Assembly: GCA_025331435.1 (NCBI GenBank)
Contig: JAIWNI010000054.1
Location: forward strand, 1-64,000
From: Choanephora cucurbitarum
Lineage: Eukaryota; Mucoromycota; Mucoromycetes; Mucorales; Choanephoraceae
Direction: 5' to 3'
DNA: 64,000 nucleotides
Both the position numbers and the translations under genes were made by a program. The notes below the pieces were generated by a model. It was not told where the DNA came from and searched no databases. It was given only the letters and a program-made list of their open reading frames with translations. The stretch's first letter is position 1; the number at the start of each line of letters is the position of its first letter. Positions 47,663-60,521 of the stretch are shown in pieces.

Positions 47663-50600
47663 TTAGGCATTTCTATTCCGATTGTTTTTTATCATACTGA
47701 TTTTTCTGCGGTGAGGATCAACAAGTTTGAGTTCGAAAATAACTTCTGAACCAGCAAGTCGGTCATCCATCACACCATGGATTCGGTCAGTGGAATCAGG
47801 ACGAAGACAGCGAATGTTGTTTCCTGGTATCACTTGAAGTAAATCGCCCTATAAAAAGTGAATGAATAAAAAGTGAAGCGGTATTTTCTGTTTGATTCAA
47901 CTTACTGTATCCATATGACGCACTTCTATAAAGTTCGAATTGAATGCAACAACATAAGGAAAGCGGAAAGCAAACGCAGTAGGATTTCCTTCCCAGGAGA
48001 TTGACCAGTCCTTGCGTACACGCTTTCCTTTCTTGTCGATATAGAATGCAAGTTCTAACCATTTGTTTAGTTTACATTAATAAGAAACCCTAGAAGAAAT
48101 AGACTTACCGCTATAACAGAGCAAGATATCGTTGTTTTTGTGTCTAAACATAGAGATAGGCTTCATTGCTTCATGAGAGGCCAAGATTTCATTGTTGCTA
48201 TCGTCGTTTGGATCCAACACACTTTGAACTTCAGCAGAACTCAAATTGACCATCTGGAAACCACGAGCGCTACCAACACAGATGATGTTCTTGAAGAACT
48301 GAATAGAAGAAGCTTCTCCAGGAATATACAGGTCTTTGTATGCTTTCAGTGCTTCATTGTTACCGCGAATAAGACGACTGAAGCTCTTGTTTTTCTTCTT
48401 GCTGCTTTCACGTGTTGTCTCACAAGGCTCAAGGGCACGAATTGTTGAGGTCATGGCATTGTTGCGTACGAAACAGACAAGTGTCTTTTCAATACCTTCA
48501 GCAGTTATTTGGTCATCTTGGCTTGCAGAGGTAGCAGATTTATCCAAGATCTTACCAACCTTGAAGAAGGAGACATGACTACTAATCTTACGACCACGCT
48601 TCATGTTGGACTCGGTCGATAGGAGAGTGTCGAGCGAATAGGTATACAGGATTTTATCTGCCAGGACCAAGATTAAGTTGGATTGTTCCAAAATATCAAT
48701 CTGAGACACTTTGTCCATAGCCAAAATACGGATAAGTTCATCACCACTGCCTTCCTTTTTTAGGTAGACACCTTGATCGCCGCCTAGCACAAGTGATCTA
48801 CCGTTTTCTGTTTAATTGTTCCCAAAGAAAAAAAAATAGGGTTAGTATGATTTATCCCTTTCATTCTCCTTATAATTTAATAAGCCTTACCAAAAACAGC
48901 AGTACAGTTCACCTTATTAAAGGAAGAAAAGAAATTTTCATTGATAGGCTGTACATTGAATACTTTGTGCTTCTCGACCAGTGCCTTGCGTTGTCCTTCA
49001 ATCTTGTCAACCCATTGCTTACGAGTAGCCAAGGTGGTGGCATACAATGTGATAGGTCCACCCGAATTCTGTTTACCAAGATGAACAAATGAAATAGGAT
49101 ATCCGTTTTTAGCTTGATTAGCAAAGGCATTGTTGCTACCATTCAATAATGTGTTTTGACTGCCGCTGTTCATAATACCACCACTGCTGTTATTACCATT
49201 AGCATTGCTACTTGAACTACTACCCAAGATATTTCCAGTAGAGGCAGAGGAAGGCAAACTATTTCCGTTGGCTGCCAAAGCGCCAATTAAATTGCCTTCT
49301 GAAGAAGAAACGTTACTTGGTCTACCTAATGGAATGATGGTACTTGCTCTCTTCGTATGATCAGGTAACGAGATGGACAAAAGCGCAAGTGGAATTGGCT
49401 TTCTATAAAGTTTGTATTTCTCTTCATTTTGCTTGGGCTTAATGATTAAAAGACAGTGATCCAGAAGGTAAACCAATACTTCAGAAGTATCTGATCCAGT
49501 TCCCTTTCTCCAAGTACCCTTCATGATAATCTGACGGTTAGGTGAAGTCAAATCCAAATCCTACACAAATGAAGTCAAGTTACTATATAGTCCACAAAAA
49601 CCTGTTTTTTTTTTCATTTCTGAAGAGAAGGAAGGGGGGGGGGAGGTATTAACTTACGAAATTAGAGATGTTCTTATTCACCAAACGATCATTTAAGAGT
49701 TGTAAATTGAAAGCGTTTTCTGTACGACCTGTTTCTCGGTTGACATCTGCTAAGAACTTGGAGATCAATGACATAGCTCTAGGAATAGTTTCTTGATCAG
49801 GGTGATCTTGAGGTGTATGCTTCAGAATTTCACGTAACAATAAGTTGTATCGACCCAAACGGGTGGTAGGTTTAGTCAAATAACCGTTGAGCTCCAATTT
49901 ACGTGATTGTGGTAAGCGTTCTGTCTTGTTGACAAACTCGGCAAACGAAGGGTTACTGGACTTTTCGTTTTCAAAGACATACTTGCCAATAATTTGATGT
50001 GCACCATAGCGTACAAAAGGTTCAAATTGAGCAACATGAGCAAGCATAATATCACCAATCTGATTGACCACTTTGTTCTTTGATTGTCGTTCAAGTAATG
50101 CCTTGGATAAGGCAGAATTGACTTGATGTACTTCCATAATATTCCAAAAAATGTCATTGACAAAATTTTCCCGATCACCTGTCACTGTCTGATTTTCGTT
50201 TGAAAGTAATGGGTCTATCCAATGCTATACATATCCAATTAGATGTCCATCAAGATATGTCCTATGCTTCTATTCTCTTCAAATAACTACCTCTTTCATA
50301 TAACATAAATCGTCCACAAAATCCTTTTCAGTATATACAAGCTCGAATATATTTTCTTGGCGTTTCTTTTCATCTTTACTAAGCTTATCCAAAACTGATT
50401 TGGGAACTGTGTTGATCCAGAGTCGGTCCTCTTGCTATCATAATCATTGGTTAGCACAGTAATGATTGAAACTGCAAAGGGCATACTTACGCCAAGTGAT
50501 GAATATGAAATACTGCCCTCTCTCGAATGACCTCGTTCAGCAGCGGGATTTGTTCTCTTGGCTTGTTCTTGTCTTCGAGGACAGCGAGCAGAATAACATA

Positions 50601-52182
50601 GCTTATCTCTAGTACAGGTGGGTGAATAACAATCAGTAAGCAAAGTGAATACACCATTAGGCAGGTCTTCATTCAGCTCCTTTGTCTGAGAAGCAAGCGA
50701 GACAGCAGCAGCAGCAGCAACAAGAGGGCCAGCAATACCGCTTTTGGGACGCATACTTGTATTAAATTTGTTTTCATTAAACTGATACAGCTCCTGGCTT
50801 GAATCACGTAATCTATGTTCATAATTAACATCATGGAAAAACTTTTGTGCATCCAAAGCACGGCCCACCAGCAAGGCTAGATTGCGGTCGTTTGATTTAA
50901 TAATAGAGGCTAGTTTATCCTAAAAAAAAAGGTGTTACCATAAACAAACAATCAATAAACTGTCCCCCCCCCAATAAAGAAATCCTTCTCCTCTCTTTTC
51001 TATTGCAGATAATAAACTTACCACAGCTTCTTTACCATCAAAACAGTCTTTGTATTTGATGCTATCCTTTGTCTTTGTGGATGTGACTATACGTTCCTTA
51101 AAGAGCTCGGCTACTTTAGAAAGTAAGGCAGGATAGATAAGCGATGCTCGTTGCAATGAGCTAGGTTCGTCTACTAGGGTAGATCCCCCGCCAAGAATGT
51201 TGGAAGAATTAGATGTGGACGAGGATGAAGCAGACAAGGTACGAGGCAAACTGAATGAAAGTGAGGTTTGGATACGATCCAATGATTTCTTGCGATCCTT
51301 GACAACAGGGGAAGGAGATGAGATCGGCATGTTGTATACGCTTTCTGCTACTCTTTTGCGACCAGGCAATGCCAAAGTAGAGGTAAAATGATTCTGGTGT
51401 TGGTGCCTACCGGCTAGATGAGATATAGCTGAGAGTTTAGCACGCATAGGAGCTGTCGATCTTGAGAGTTTAGATAGCAGACTGGTGCCACCGACCGTTC
51501 TGATACTGCTGCTGTCCTGTTGTTGTTGATAGTAATGATCACGTACAGGCACAAATGGTTCTAGTTTCTTCTTTTCACCTCGAAAGATAGATCCTGACCT
51601 TGATACTTTCTTTGCTGTTTTGGCAGCTAATGTATTTAGGTTGGCACCCAAAAGACTGGTAGTTCGTCCCTGAAGACGATCGTCTACTGTGCGTACACTG
51701 TGAATGGATCGACCATCAATCTCAGTGCGTAGTGAGATGACACTGTCTTGGATACTAAAAATACTGCTGGAGTCACCCTCTTCTAAATCAAGTTTGGTAT
51801 AATGAGCGCTTTCTCCAGGTCGGTAGTCTAAGATGTCTCCTGCGGCTTCTTCATATTCATCTTCTTCGTACTCTAGTTCATCTGCCTGGTCATTGTCTTG
51901 AAGGTATCGACTTGATTGGTAGTACCTATCTCGAATGGCTGCCGAGGGTGTTAGTTCAGGGTGAATGGTATCGGAGCATGTAAAATAGGCCAATGAGCTG
52001 AGATTGTCGTAAGTGTAACTACGCTTGTGATCCACCATATCTTGTTGGCTCATGGTGCTCGTGGTATCTGTACTGGCATTTGAAGGAAGGCGATAACGAC
52101 TGTAAATGTTGGTATAAGAAGGAGAGGTGCGTAGTGTTTTTCCTTCCTCGATAGGTTGTGCTGATGACTCTGACTGGTGCAT
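47663..52182 (-). CDS. ROM2: Rom2-like Rho1 guanine nucleotide exchange factor
   Basis: Eight exons on the minus strand: 52182-51022, 50919-50491, 50434-50291, 50224-49658, 49560-48891, 48807-48109, 48054-47906, 47848-47663; about 1334 residues. Order: Ser-rich N-terminus; DEP domain at about 350-430 (LSKVAELFKERIV, KDCFDGKEAVVDKLASII, DAQKFFHDVNYEHRLRD); the fungal GEF block GVFTLLTDCYSPTCTRDKLC; DH domain about 555-750 (ENIFELVYTEKDFVDDL, RLPQSRKLELNGYLTKPTTR, RYNLLLREILKHT); PH domain with a low-complexity Ser/Asn insert; CNH domain about 985-1310. Family role: loads GTP onto Rho1 at the plasma membrane, driving glucan synthesis and cell wall integrity signalling. Confidence 0.94.
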
Positions 52183-55100
52183 CTCGGATCAAGTTTTCAT
52201 AAAAAGAGAGAGAAGGGAAAGTAGAAAAGAAAGAGGTAAAGAAAAAAAGAGAGAAAAGGAAAGGAAAGGAAAAGAAAAAAAAAGGCACCAATTGAAAAAA
52301 AAAGGAACACACACAACTCACCACTCGCACACACAGACACACAGTATATATATCTGAAGTATAAAAATAAACTTATTTATATAAAGACCATAGTGGTAAA
52401 TATGGGCGCGCATAATATACCTAGCTTATTGAGGATACACACAACAAACGATAAGGACTTTGAATTCAGTAAGCTTAATTTTTGTTATCCATTCTAGTCC
52501 CTGGACCACTTGAAGGGTGGCCATTTTTAACCAAACGCTCGTTCAGTTAGATTACACAAACTACAATTGAAGATAAAGACTCTTGACTGGACTTGAATTC
52601 AACATCCACAATTTGAATAAAAGAGGGAGCCAAAGGCGTTCTGGATGAATCTATTTATTTGCTATTTCTCTCATGTTCCTAGTGTCCTCTATTTTCTCAT
52701 TTTGTTTACTTTCTCTTTCTTTCTTTTCTCTATACATGGTACACTGAATAGAATAATAAGCAGCCCTATATTAAAGAAAGAGTGAAGGAAGAGAAAGGAA
52801 GGGGAGGGGCAAGGCAAGACATGTAACTCAATAGCATGGCTTGTTTAAAGTCAGAATGATTCAAAAAGAAATTACAGGAATTTGAGTTCAGATATAGACG
52901 TTTTTTCTTTTTCTAAATAAGTTTGACTCAAACGATAAGTTTATTTGACAGAACTAAGACAATCGGTTCAGGCACAACTTTTTTCTCTTGTCTTTTAAGA
53001 TAACACAACATCAATTGACCGGCCTGAGTCAAGGGTAGTTATGTAAAACAGGCATGGTAGAAGACGAATGATGATCAATTAGTGCAGTCAATTTCATTGT
53101 TTGAAATAAAGCTATTTTTACCTACTTTTCTTTTTTCGAAAGAAATTGCAATTATGCAGAGTAACAGATTAGAGCAATTGCCAGTAAAATGATCTCTTTC
53201 ACTGCCTGAATAACCAGCACCGAATCATGTTTATATGCCATTCAAGATGTTTGTCTAAACTGGCATTAAACTTTCTTCTGTCTATCTTAAATGGTTATTG
53301 ACACGCTTAAAACCCCACAAAAACAAAAGCTGAGTAAGCCTTCTGCTGTGTCCACTTCTTAGTGCGAGTAGCAAGTTTCAAGCTACTTCTATCTCCCCTC
53401 AATTTGTTGTGTTACATAGCATTCTTCTGAAAATACTGACAAGAGACTTGCTTTACTCCTCTTTTTATTAATGTAGCTTTGCTGTCGATGTCTTCATACA
53501 AGCTGAATCCTATCGTTAACTGAGGTAGGATTTGACAAGAAAAGAAAAAAGAAAAGAAACAGATAAGCCTGTGTCTCAATAAGTGAATCATTCTTAAATT
53601 GCCTTGTCTAACGAAAGCTAAAAAGACTGTCATCAAGAACCAATCATAGGCTTCTCTATATCAGATCGAACAATCAAATGGCATGCCTTTTTGAATCTTC
53701 AATAGTCTGTCAAGATGAAGGCAGATCACCTTTCTTTTTTTTTATTGAAAATTAAGATCGACACTAATAAACTTTTTGCCTTCATTTCGTGTTACGACTA
53801 AAAATATGTTTAATGATTTGTCAGGAGATGCATTTTGATTGATTGCAGACAAGATACAAGCAAAGTACGACACAGTTCATTTAACACTACGCTCTCTCTC
53901 TCTTTTTTTTTTATCAATTTGAGTGCTAAGTGTTGATACAGAAAGTAGGAGCATACTGATATCTAATAATCTAGAGAAATTTGCCAACGATTCTATAAAT
54001 TAGATACAGCAACTTGAATAATGAAAAGAAGCAATCCAATAGCATGCCTTGATCAACACATTGAGCAGTCCTTTTGTTTGAAAATGCGGTATGTTTACAC
54101 CAATCATTCTTCTGTCTTTGTTTCACTTTGACTCGTACGCAGGTGAAGTTGGATAACACAATAGTTCTAAGATGTATAAGAGCACCTAAAAGAGATTGTG
54201 CCTTACTCTTCTTACTGTGTCTAAATGCTTGCTTTGCATTAAAAGTAGGATTCCATTCAACATCAGGGCATTTGGCCATAGGCAGCAAATGAAAGCACAA
54301 TCAGGTCGACTGCTAAACATGAATTGTTTGTTTAAAGTACGATGATATACAAATTGGTTGAATTGAGCTTAACTGAATTAAATGACTCTCATTTTGAGAA
54401 CAGACTTTTGTTTTTTCAGAAAAAAGGAGGGTTCATTGACAAGCAATTGTCTTCATCTATACATATTTATTTGCATGTTAGTTGGTTTGGGTCACCACTA
54501 AAAGAAGAAATGAGATGATTGAAGAAAAGCACTTTCACTCTTTGTTTTCAATGGTTAAATGAAGCCCAAATCATGCTCAACACTTTCTCTTTTAGTTTGT
54601 GATTGAGCAAGTGACATAGCATGATGTGATATGGCTTCCTAAAAGAAACGACTTTGCTTACACTCAAGCTTTTAGAATATGCTTGGTTGAGACAACACTT
54701 ATTGTTAAAAATAAGCTGTAAGCACAAGGAAAAGCCTTATGAAGTCAGCTTTCCAATCATAGGAGTTCGTTGAAGGATATGCATGCCTGTATGAAGCAGT
54801 TTTATAGCAACAGTAGAACTGGTAGGAATAAGGGCTTCTCTTTTGAGAGAAGATAAGAGATGAATTCTATGAAAACACTGTGTGATATCAGTTAAAGAGT
54901 AATAGAGAGAGAGATACAGTAGTCGCTCGATTTAAGAGTGTTTGATTTAAGAGTATGCTCAATATAAGAGTGCAATCCTTCAACTTGAAAATCGCTTCAA
55001 GCACTAAAACACCATTCGATTTAAGAGTATGCTCAATATAAGAGTGTATTTCTCAAGAATATGCACACTCTTAAATAAAGCGACTACTGTATGCATCAAT

Positions 55101-55956
55101 AGATGAAGAAAATAGTTTGGCGGCAGTGAATCGGTTCAAAGCAAATGAACGAGTTCAAAACGAACGAGGGAAGAGCATTGCATAAAAGAAGACAACCTTA
55201 CGCTTTAGACAAATCAAGAACCTTCTTGGACCTTATCTTTATATACATTAGTCTTTCTTTTTTTATTTAGTTTGAAGCATTCTTAAGGCTTCCAACGCAT
55301 TATATTTGCTTTTCTTTTTCTTTATGCCAACCAAGACAGGTGTACTCCAACTGCCGCAGAGTACCTTTCTGTAGGTGACCTAATATAGACGTCGTCACTA
55401 AACAGTTTTTGAATGCAGCTGAATGAATGATGCAAGTTCATCATGCCCAACACACATTTAGTATCTTTCAAATGCAATAGTCATTGTGAATTGATACTAA
55501 AAAGTTGCTTTAAATCAAATCAGTTTACTGCAACTCTCAGTTTTTATATATTTTTTTTTAAAAAAAAGGAAACTGTGACTTCCACCAAAGCGTTCATAGT
55601 AGGAGAAAAAAAAAAGAAGTGGCAGATCTACAGTTGTGCCACACTTTGCCACAGTTCAAAACCCTCTCCACGAGTCATGGTGTAACCCAGGTCAAATTTG
55701 TTTTGATAAGCTTTGCTTGGCACGATTGTACGAAAAAACCAGAACTGCGTTAGTCGAGACCAAACAAGTCTCCTTCTATGTAAATACAATGGATAATCAA
55801 CGTTCACTCGTGAAGAAATTTATCTCAAAAGAAGATAAATCTACTTGATAGCCTAAATGAATTTATCTCAAAAAATAAATCAAAATTGTCTCAATTTGAA
55901 AATCAGTTTGATATGTTTAGAGAGCCCTCAAGAAAATAAAGAAACAAATCATTGTT
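52183..55956. other. Gene-poor AT-rich region with one small mobile element
   Basis: About 3.8 kb. The left end is a GA-rich leader of the RhoGEF gene (52200-52280, pyrimidine-rich on its coding strand). A 173-bp inverted-repeat element lies at 54917-55089. The remaining frames are short and without family resemblance. No tRNA or rRNA seen. Confidence 0.55.
54917..55089. mobile_element. MITE-like element with TIRs and TA duplication (pogo/Tc1-mariner style)
   Basis: The element starts CAGTAGTCGCT and ends AGCGACTACTG, an exact inverted repeat of 11 bp (13 bp with the flanking TA), which extends with two or three mismatches into TTTAAGAGTG, about 26 bp per end. It is flanked on both sides by TA, the target site of Tc1/mariner and pogo transposons. 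Inside, a 30-bp unit around TTTAAGAGTATGCTCAATAT occurs twice (about 54947 and 55018). At 173 bp it has no room for a transposase, so it is non-autonomous. Confidence 0.85.
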
Positions 55957-58097
55957 ATGTCTCAACTATTCGAAATACCGCTTCACCAACTCACACATAA
56001 GCACGACACTATCTATACCATCACCGCTCATGCATTCGCTCAGATCCAAGAAGACTACAAAAAGTTCCCTCTGCCAGACGACATTTTCTTTCCATGGCTT
56101 CATGGCGTCAACGGACGCAACAATCAACAAAACTTATTCTTTGGTGTTCGTCGATGTCTACCTCCCAACTATCGTGGACTGATGACATTGCACTGTGGCG
56201 ATGAGACAAAGGCGCGTTTGGTCGACACAGTCCTATTGAACCAAGTGTTTGATGATCGTAATTTCCGCTCGACCGATTCCTCTCAGATCAACTTGCGAAG
56301 TTTTGATGAACAGCCCGCCCGATTTGCTACCCTTTGCGATCTTGTGTTATATGGTCCTCGAGCTGATGAGATAGCTCAGATGGTGGCAGATGCACAAAAG
56401 GATGTATACCATTCACGATTTGCTGATTTAGCAGAAGTTCGGCTTAAGCTAGGAAGACGAGCGTTGGCTCATGCTAACCAGATTGTATACAAGACGATCA
56501 TCATTGAAGGTAAAAGACAAACAGGATTTGGAATCCTTGCAACCTGATAGCTCAGTATCTTTTGTATATATATATATGAAAACAAGATGACTTTACTGTC
56601 TTTGAAGAGAAGTTTCCGGAATTAGTGATGTATAATACAAAGGGATTACCTACACCTTATAGGATGGATTTAGAACAGTTGGAAATCAAACAAATGCGTG
56701 TGATGACAAAAGCTTCTGAAATTACACCACTTGTCTGGGTTAGTTAGCAAGTCATTCTCTTTCTTTTTTTCTCTCTCTCTCTCTGACCTCTTTTTTTTTT
56801 TAATTAGATGGGCAATACACAAGATGCACCTATGGATGATAGCTTAGATGAAGATGTCAATAATCCTCATCAATTCTCGATATGCATTGAAGCACATGAT
56901 TTGGCTGATATGCCACTACCGTCTACTTTGACATTGGCCAGAGAAACATTGAATGAGCTACCAGATGGACAGGCCTCTTCTGAAATCATTCACTTTGATG
57001 TCTATGCTACTGGTGTATCCTCAGAACCAGCCGAGTTTGATGTGTTCTATAGTCGCCTAGTGCATTTACTGGCATTGATAGAAGATCAAGTACAACACCA
57101 ACGACGTATTTTGATTCATTGTTCAGATGGCTACACCGAGTCTTCTCTATTAGGTCTCTCATGGATCATGTTTCATTATCGCATTACACTACCCGAAGCT
57201 TATCTTCATCTACAGCAGCGTCGTTCCTTCTTTGTCTATGCTGCTGATCTTACTACCCTCAGTCAGATCGAGCGCCGACTGTTGCATAACAATGATGAGC
57301 CTAAGCCTAAGCGAAGGAAGAGCATGCCTACATCTGATATTGCAATTCAGCAGAGTGGCCATCGTGTCTTTCAGACAGACCATTACTTGAATGCTGTCTC
57401 CAATCAGTCTAATCTGGATGACACACTCTCTGATTGTGCCTATCGACAGATTCAACTGTCAGCAACTGAAGAAGACATCCAATCGCATCCTTGGTTTTAT
57501 TCGCCTCGATTTGAAGGTTCTTTCCCTTCACGCGTCTTGCCTTTCCTCTATCTAGGCAACCTAAACCATGCTACTAATCCTGATATGCTTAAAGCATTGA
57601 ACATCACACATGTGATTGGTGTAGGCGAAAAGGCTGATCTTAGTCTAGATGACTTTAAGGTGCTTTACCTGGATAACCTGTATGATGACGGTATTGATTC
57701 TATTCGTTCTCGTCTGCCTACTGTTGAAGAATTTATTGGTAAGTTCCTCGACATATAAAAGAATGCCTTATTGATCGTTATGAATTTTTAAAAAGAGAAT
57801 GCACGCTTGACAAAAGGTATCTGTTTGATTCATTGTCGTGTGGGAGTTAGCCGAAGTGCGGCTATTACCATCTGCTACAGTATGAAGTATCTTTCATGTT
57901 CATTGATTGAGGCTTATTCATTTGTGCGTGCTCGCCGTCTCAATGTGATTATCCAGCCTAATCTCAAATTCATGTATGAGATGCTTCAGCTAGAGCAATC
58001 TTATTCTGGTAAGACAAGCATTACTTGGCCTGTATTATGTAGCGAAGTGCATCGCTTGAATGCTTCTTTTCTGGATTCATTAGAAGCAGAGACCTAA
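55957..58097 (+). CDS. PPS1: Pps1-like dual-specificity phosphatase
   Basis: Four exons: 55957-56509, 56587-56738, 56808-57738, 57796-58097; about 645 residues (yeast Pps1 807). The C-terminal dual-specificity phosphatase domain (about 490-630) begins PSRVLPFLYLGNLNHATN and carries the active loop HCRVGVSRSA near residue 558, completed in the last exon. An earlier phosphatase-like module has the loop HCSDGYTESS at about residue 340, with the Cys but no Arg at the expected place, so it is probably inactive. Yeast Pps1 acts on Tyr and Ser/Thr phosphates and is tied to S-phase control. The donor at 56739 is GTTAGT, weaker than usual. Confidence 0.9.
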
Positions 58098-58526
58098 AGA
58101 TAAATCATACCCTACTATGACTCTTTTTCCCGAAAAAAAAAATTGGTGCAACCTGGCTGAGTTTATATTGTTTATTTATTTGCCCCTTAGAAAATGAAGC
58201 ACATTTGACTAGACTTCACGTCAAGTCTCATATAAGATTACTTTTTAGTTCAGGCAGTCTTTTACTGCCTTTAAGCCTGTGTTGCTTACGTAAGGCACTG
58301 GCTGAAACATGAAAGCCCTTTTTTTTTTCTGTAAGAAAAGAAGCAAAGCAAAAAAAAAAAGAGAAGAGGGAATTGAGCCTTATTTATTCTAGTGCCCTTT
58401 TTTAGATTTTTTTTATTATTATTTTAGGTGTGTGTGTTTCGGTTTTATATACTTTCTCTTTCTTTCTTTCTTTTTTCTTTTTCTCTCTCTCTCTATTTTC
58501 TCCCTCTCTTTCTGTATTATCAAAGT
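58098..58526. other. Intergenic
   Basis: About 430 bp between two plus-strand genes: PPS1 3' flank, an A10 run at 58350, and a CT-rich tract (58456-58510) just before the Hsp70-like ATG. Pyrimidine-rich leaders like this precede several genes in the window. Confidence 0.55.
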
Positions 58527-60478
58527 ATGAACACAGGCATAAGGACTTTTAACCCTAATGACTATCCTGTTGTGATTGGTATTGATTTCGGTATGTTATG
58601 AGATGAGCACAGAAAAAAAAAAAAGGAGATGAGGCTAAGTTACTGTTATAGGTACCACTTTCTCTGGTTGTGCCTATGCGTATACACAAAATGAAGAAGT
58701 AGTGGATATTGTTCGATGGTAACTTAGAATTGTTTATTCATAAGCCCATAATCATTTATTCTCTCTTTATTAGGCCTAAACAAAACAACAATGTCTATCC
58801 AAAGGTATAATACATTTACAATCCTTTATATAACATTATTTAACCCTAATATAGACACCTACACTCAACTTCTATCAAGGCAACTCAAGCCAAATGACAC
58901 AATGGGGTAATGCTGCCCGTGTTGAAATGCAGAGACCTACAGCTCGTAATTCTGTCTTGTTAAAACAATACAAGCTCTATTTGGATGAAAACATTGCCAG
59001 AGATCTTCCTCCTTTGCCTAATGGATTGACTATTGTGGATGCCATTGCTGATTATCTAAAAGCATTCCATGAACATGTTGTCAATGAACTCAAGAAGGGG
59101 TTTGCCCGTAATTATGGTCAACATCAATTTAGATATGTAATGTATGACTCTAGTTTTCTCTTTGGGCTTTTTTTTTAACTGACTGCTTTTTTTTTTTAAT
59201 TAGTGTCTTACAGTACCTGCTATGTGGTCTGACCGTGCCAAAAACACAATGCGTGATGCAGCTATTAAGGCTGGTTTGATTGATGAGACTGATCACCGTG
59301 ATCGTCTGATGTTGATTTCTGAACCTGAAGCAGCTGCTCTTTACTGTGAAAAGAAATGTGAACAATTCAACCTTCGACATGGTGATAAATTCATGATTTG
59401 TGATGCAGGAGGTATAGTCTATGTACAGAAATGTGTAAGTGTGGTTACTGATATTATTTAATTAGGTGGTACTGTGGATTTGATTGTATTTGAAATTGAT
59501 GAACACAGTGGTCGAAAGTTAAAGGAATCCACCAAAGGTCATGGTCAATCGTGTGGTTCCGTCTTCCTCGATCGTCGTATGCGTAAGTTACTAAAGAAGA
59601 AGTTTAAGGAATACCTCAGCAGCATCCCTGCTTCTGCCTTTGAGACAATGATGGATACCTTTGTCGATCTGATTAAACCTCAATTTGATGGTATCGAAGA
59701 TCAGTTCATCTCACTTCCTGCCTCCATGAATCTCGGTTCCCTCAATAACCCTGCCATTGGTCTGGAAGAAGGTATGCTCTGTCTGACAGCAGCTGAACTC
59801 AAGTCAGATGTGTTTGAGCCTGTTGTCAAGGAAGTCCTCAACTTGATTGAAGATCAATTGATCAAGGCAGGTTCATTACAAGCTGTCTTCCTGGTCGGTG
59901 GTTTCGGTTCTTCCAACTACCTATTTGAACGCGTACAACAAGAGTTTGGTTCTCGTATCGGTCTGGTGGCTGTCCCGCCTCGTTGTGAGTTGGCTGTTGT
60001 GCGTGGTGCTGTCTATTTTGGCCTCAACCCCCGTGTAGTGACAACACGTATTCCCCGTTATTGGTATGGTATTGATACCACAACCACCTTTGAAGAAGGC
60101 ATTGATCCCCCTAGCTATATGATTGTGCGTGCAGATGGTAGTGTTCGTTGTGACAACAGATTCTCTATCTATGTCCGTCGAGGACAACCCTTGGATATCG
60201 ATAACTGTGTCTCCAAAGACTTCTTTGCCTATTATCCTCATCATACCAAGTGTACTCTTTATGCCGCTGACACAGAAGAGACACCTCGTTATACCACCAG
60301 TCCTGGTGTACGTAAGGTGGCTAACTTCACAATCCCTATGCCTGCCTTAACAGGTGTGATGGAAGGTGAAAAAGTAGATCTGACTATCAAAATGTATTTT
60401 GGTGAAGTTGAATTAAGAGTAGAAGCTGTGATCAGAGGCAAGACTTATGGTACAACATGCTCTTTTGATACTGATTAA
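58527..60478 (+). CDS. HSPA12-like divergent Hsp70
   Basis: Six exons: 58527-58590, 58652-58718, 58774-58804, 58855-59136, 59204-59411, 59466-60478; about 554 residues. The actin/Hsp70 ATPase signatures are visible: phosphate-1 VVIGIDFGTTFSGCAYAY, phosphate-2 ICDAGGGTVDLIVFEI, connect motif LISEPEAAALY and adenosine motif FLVGGFGSSNYLFERV. The canonical beta-sandwich substrate domain and EEVD tail are missing; instead a short C-terminal region (YGIDTTTTFEEGIDPP, FFAYYPHHTKCTLYAA) resembles the HSPA12 branch. These proteins are poorly understood ATPases, greatly expanded in some fungi. It lies tail to tail with FES1, 43 bp apart. Confidence 0.88.
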
Positions 60479-60521
60479 AAGAAAGAATCTATATAAAGCT
60501 TGTCTTCAATAGAATCATGTT

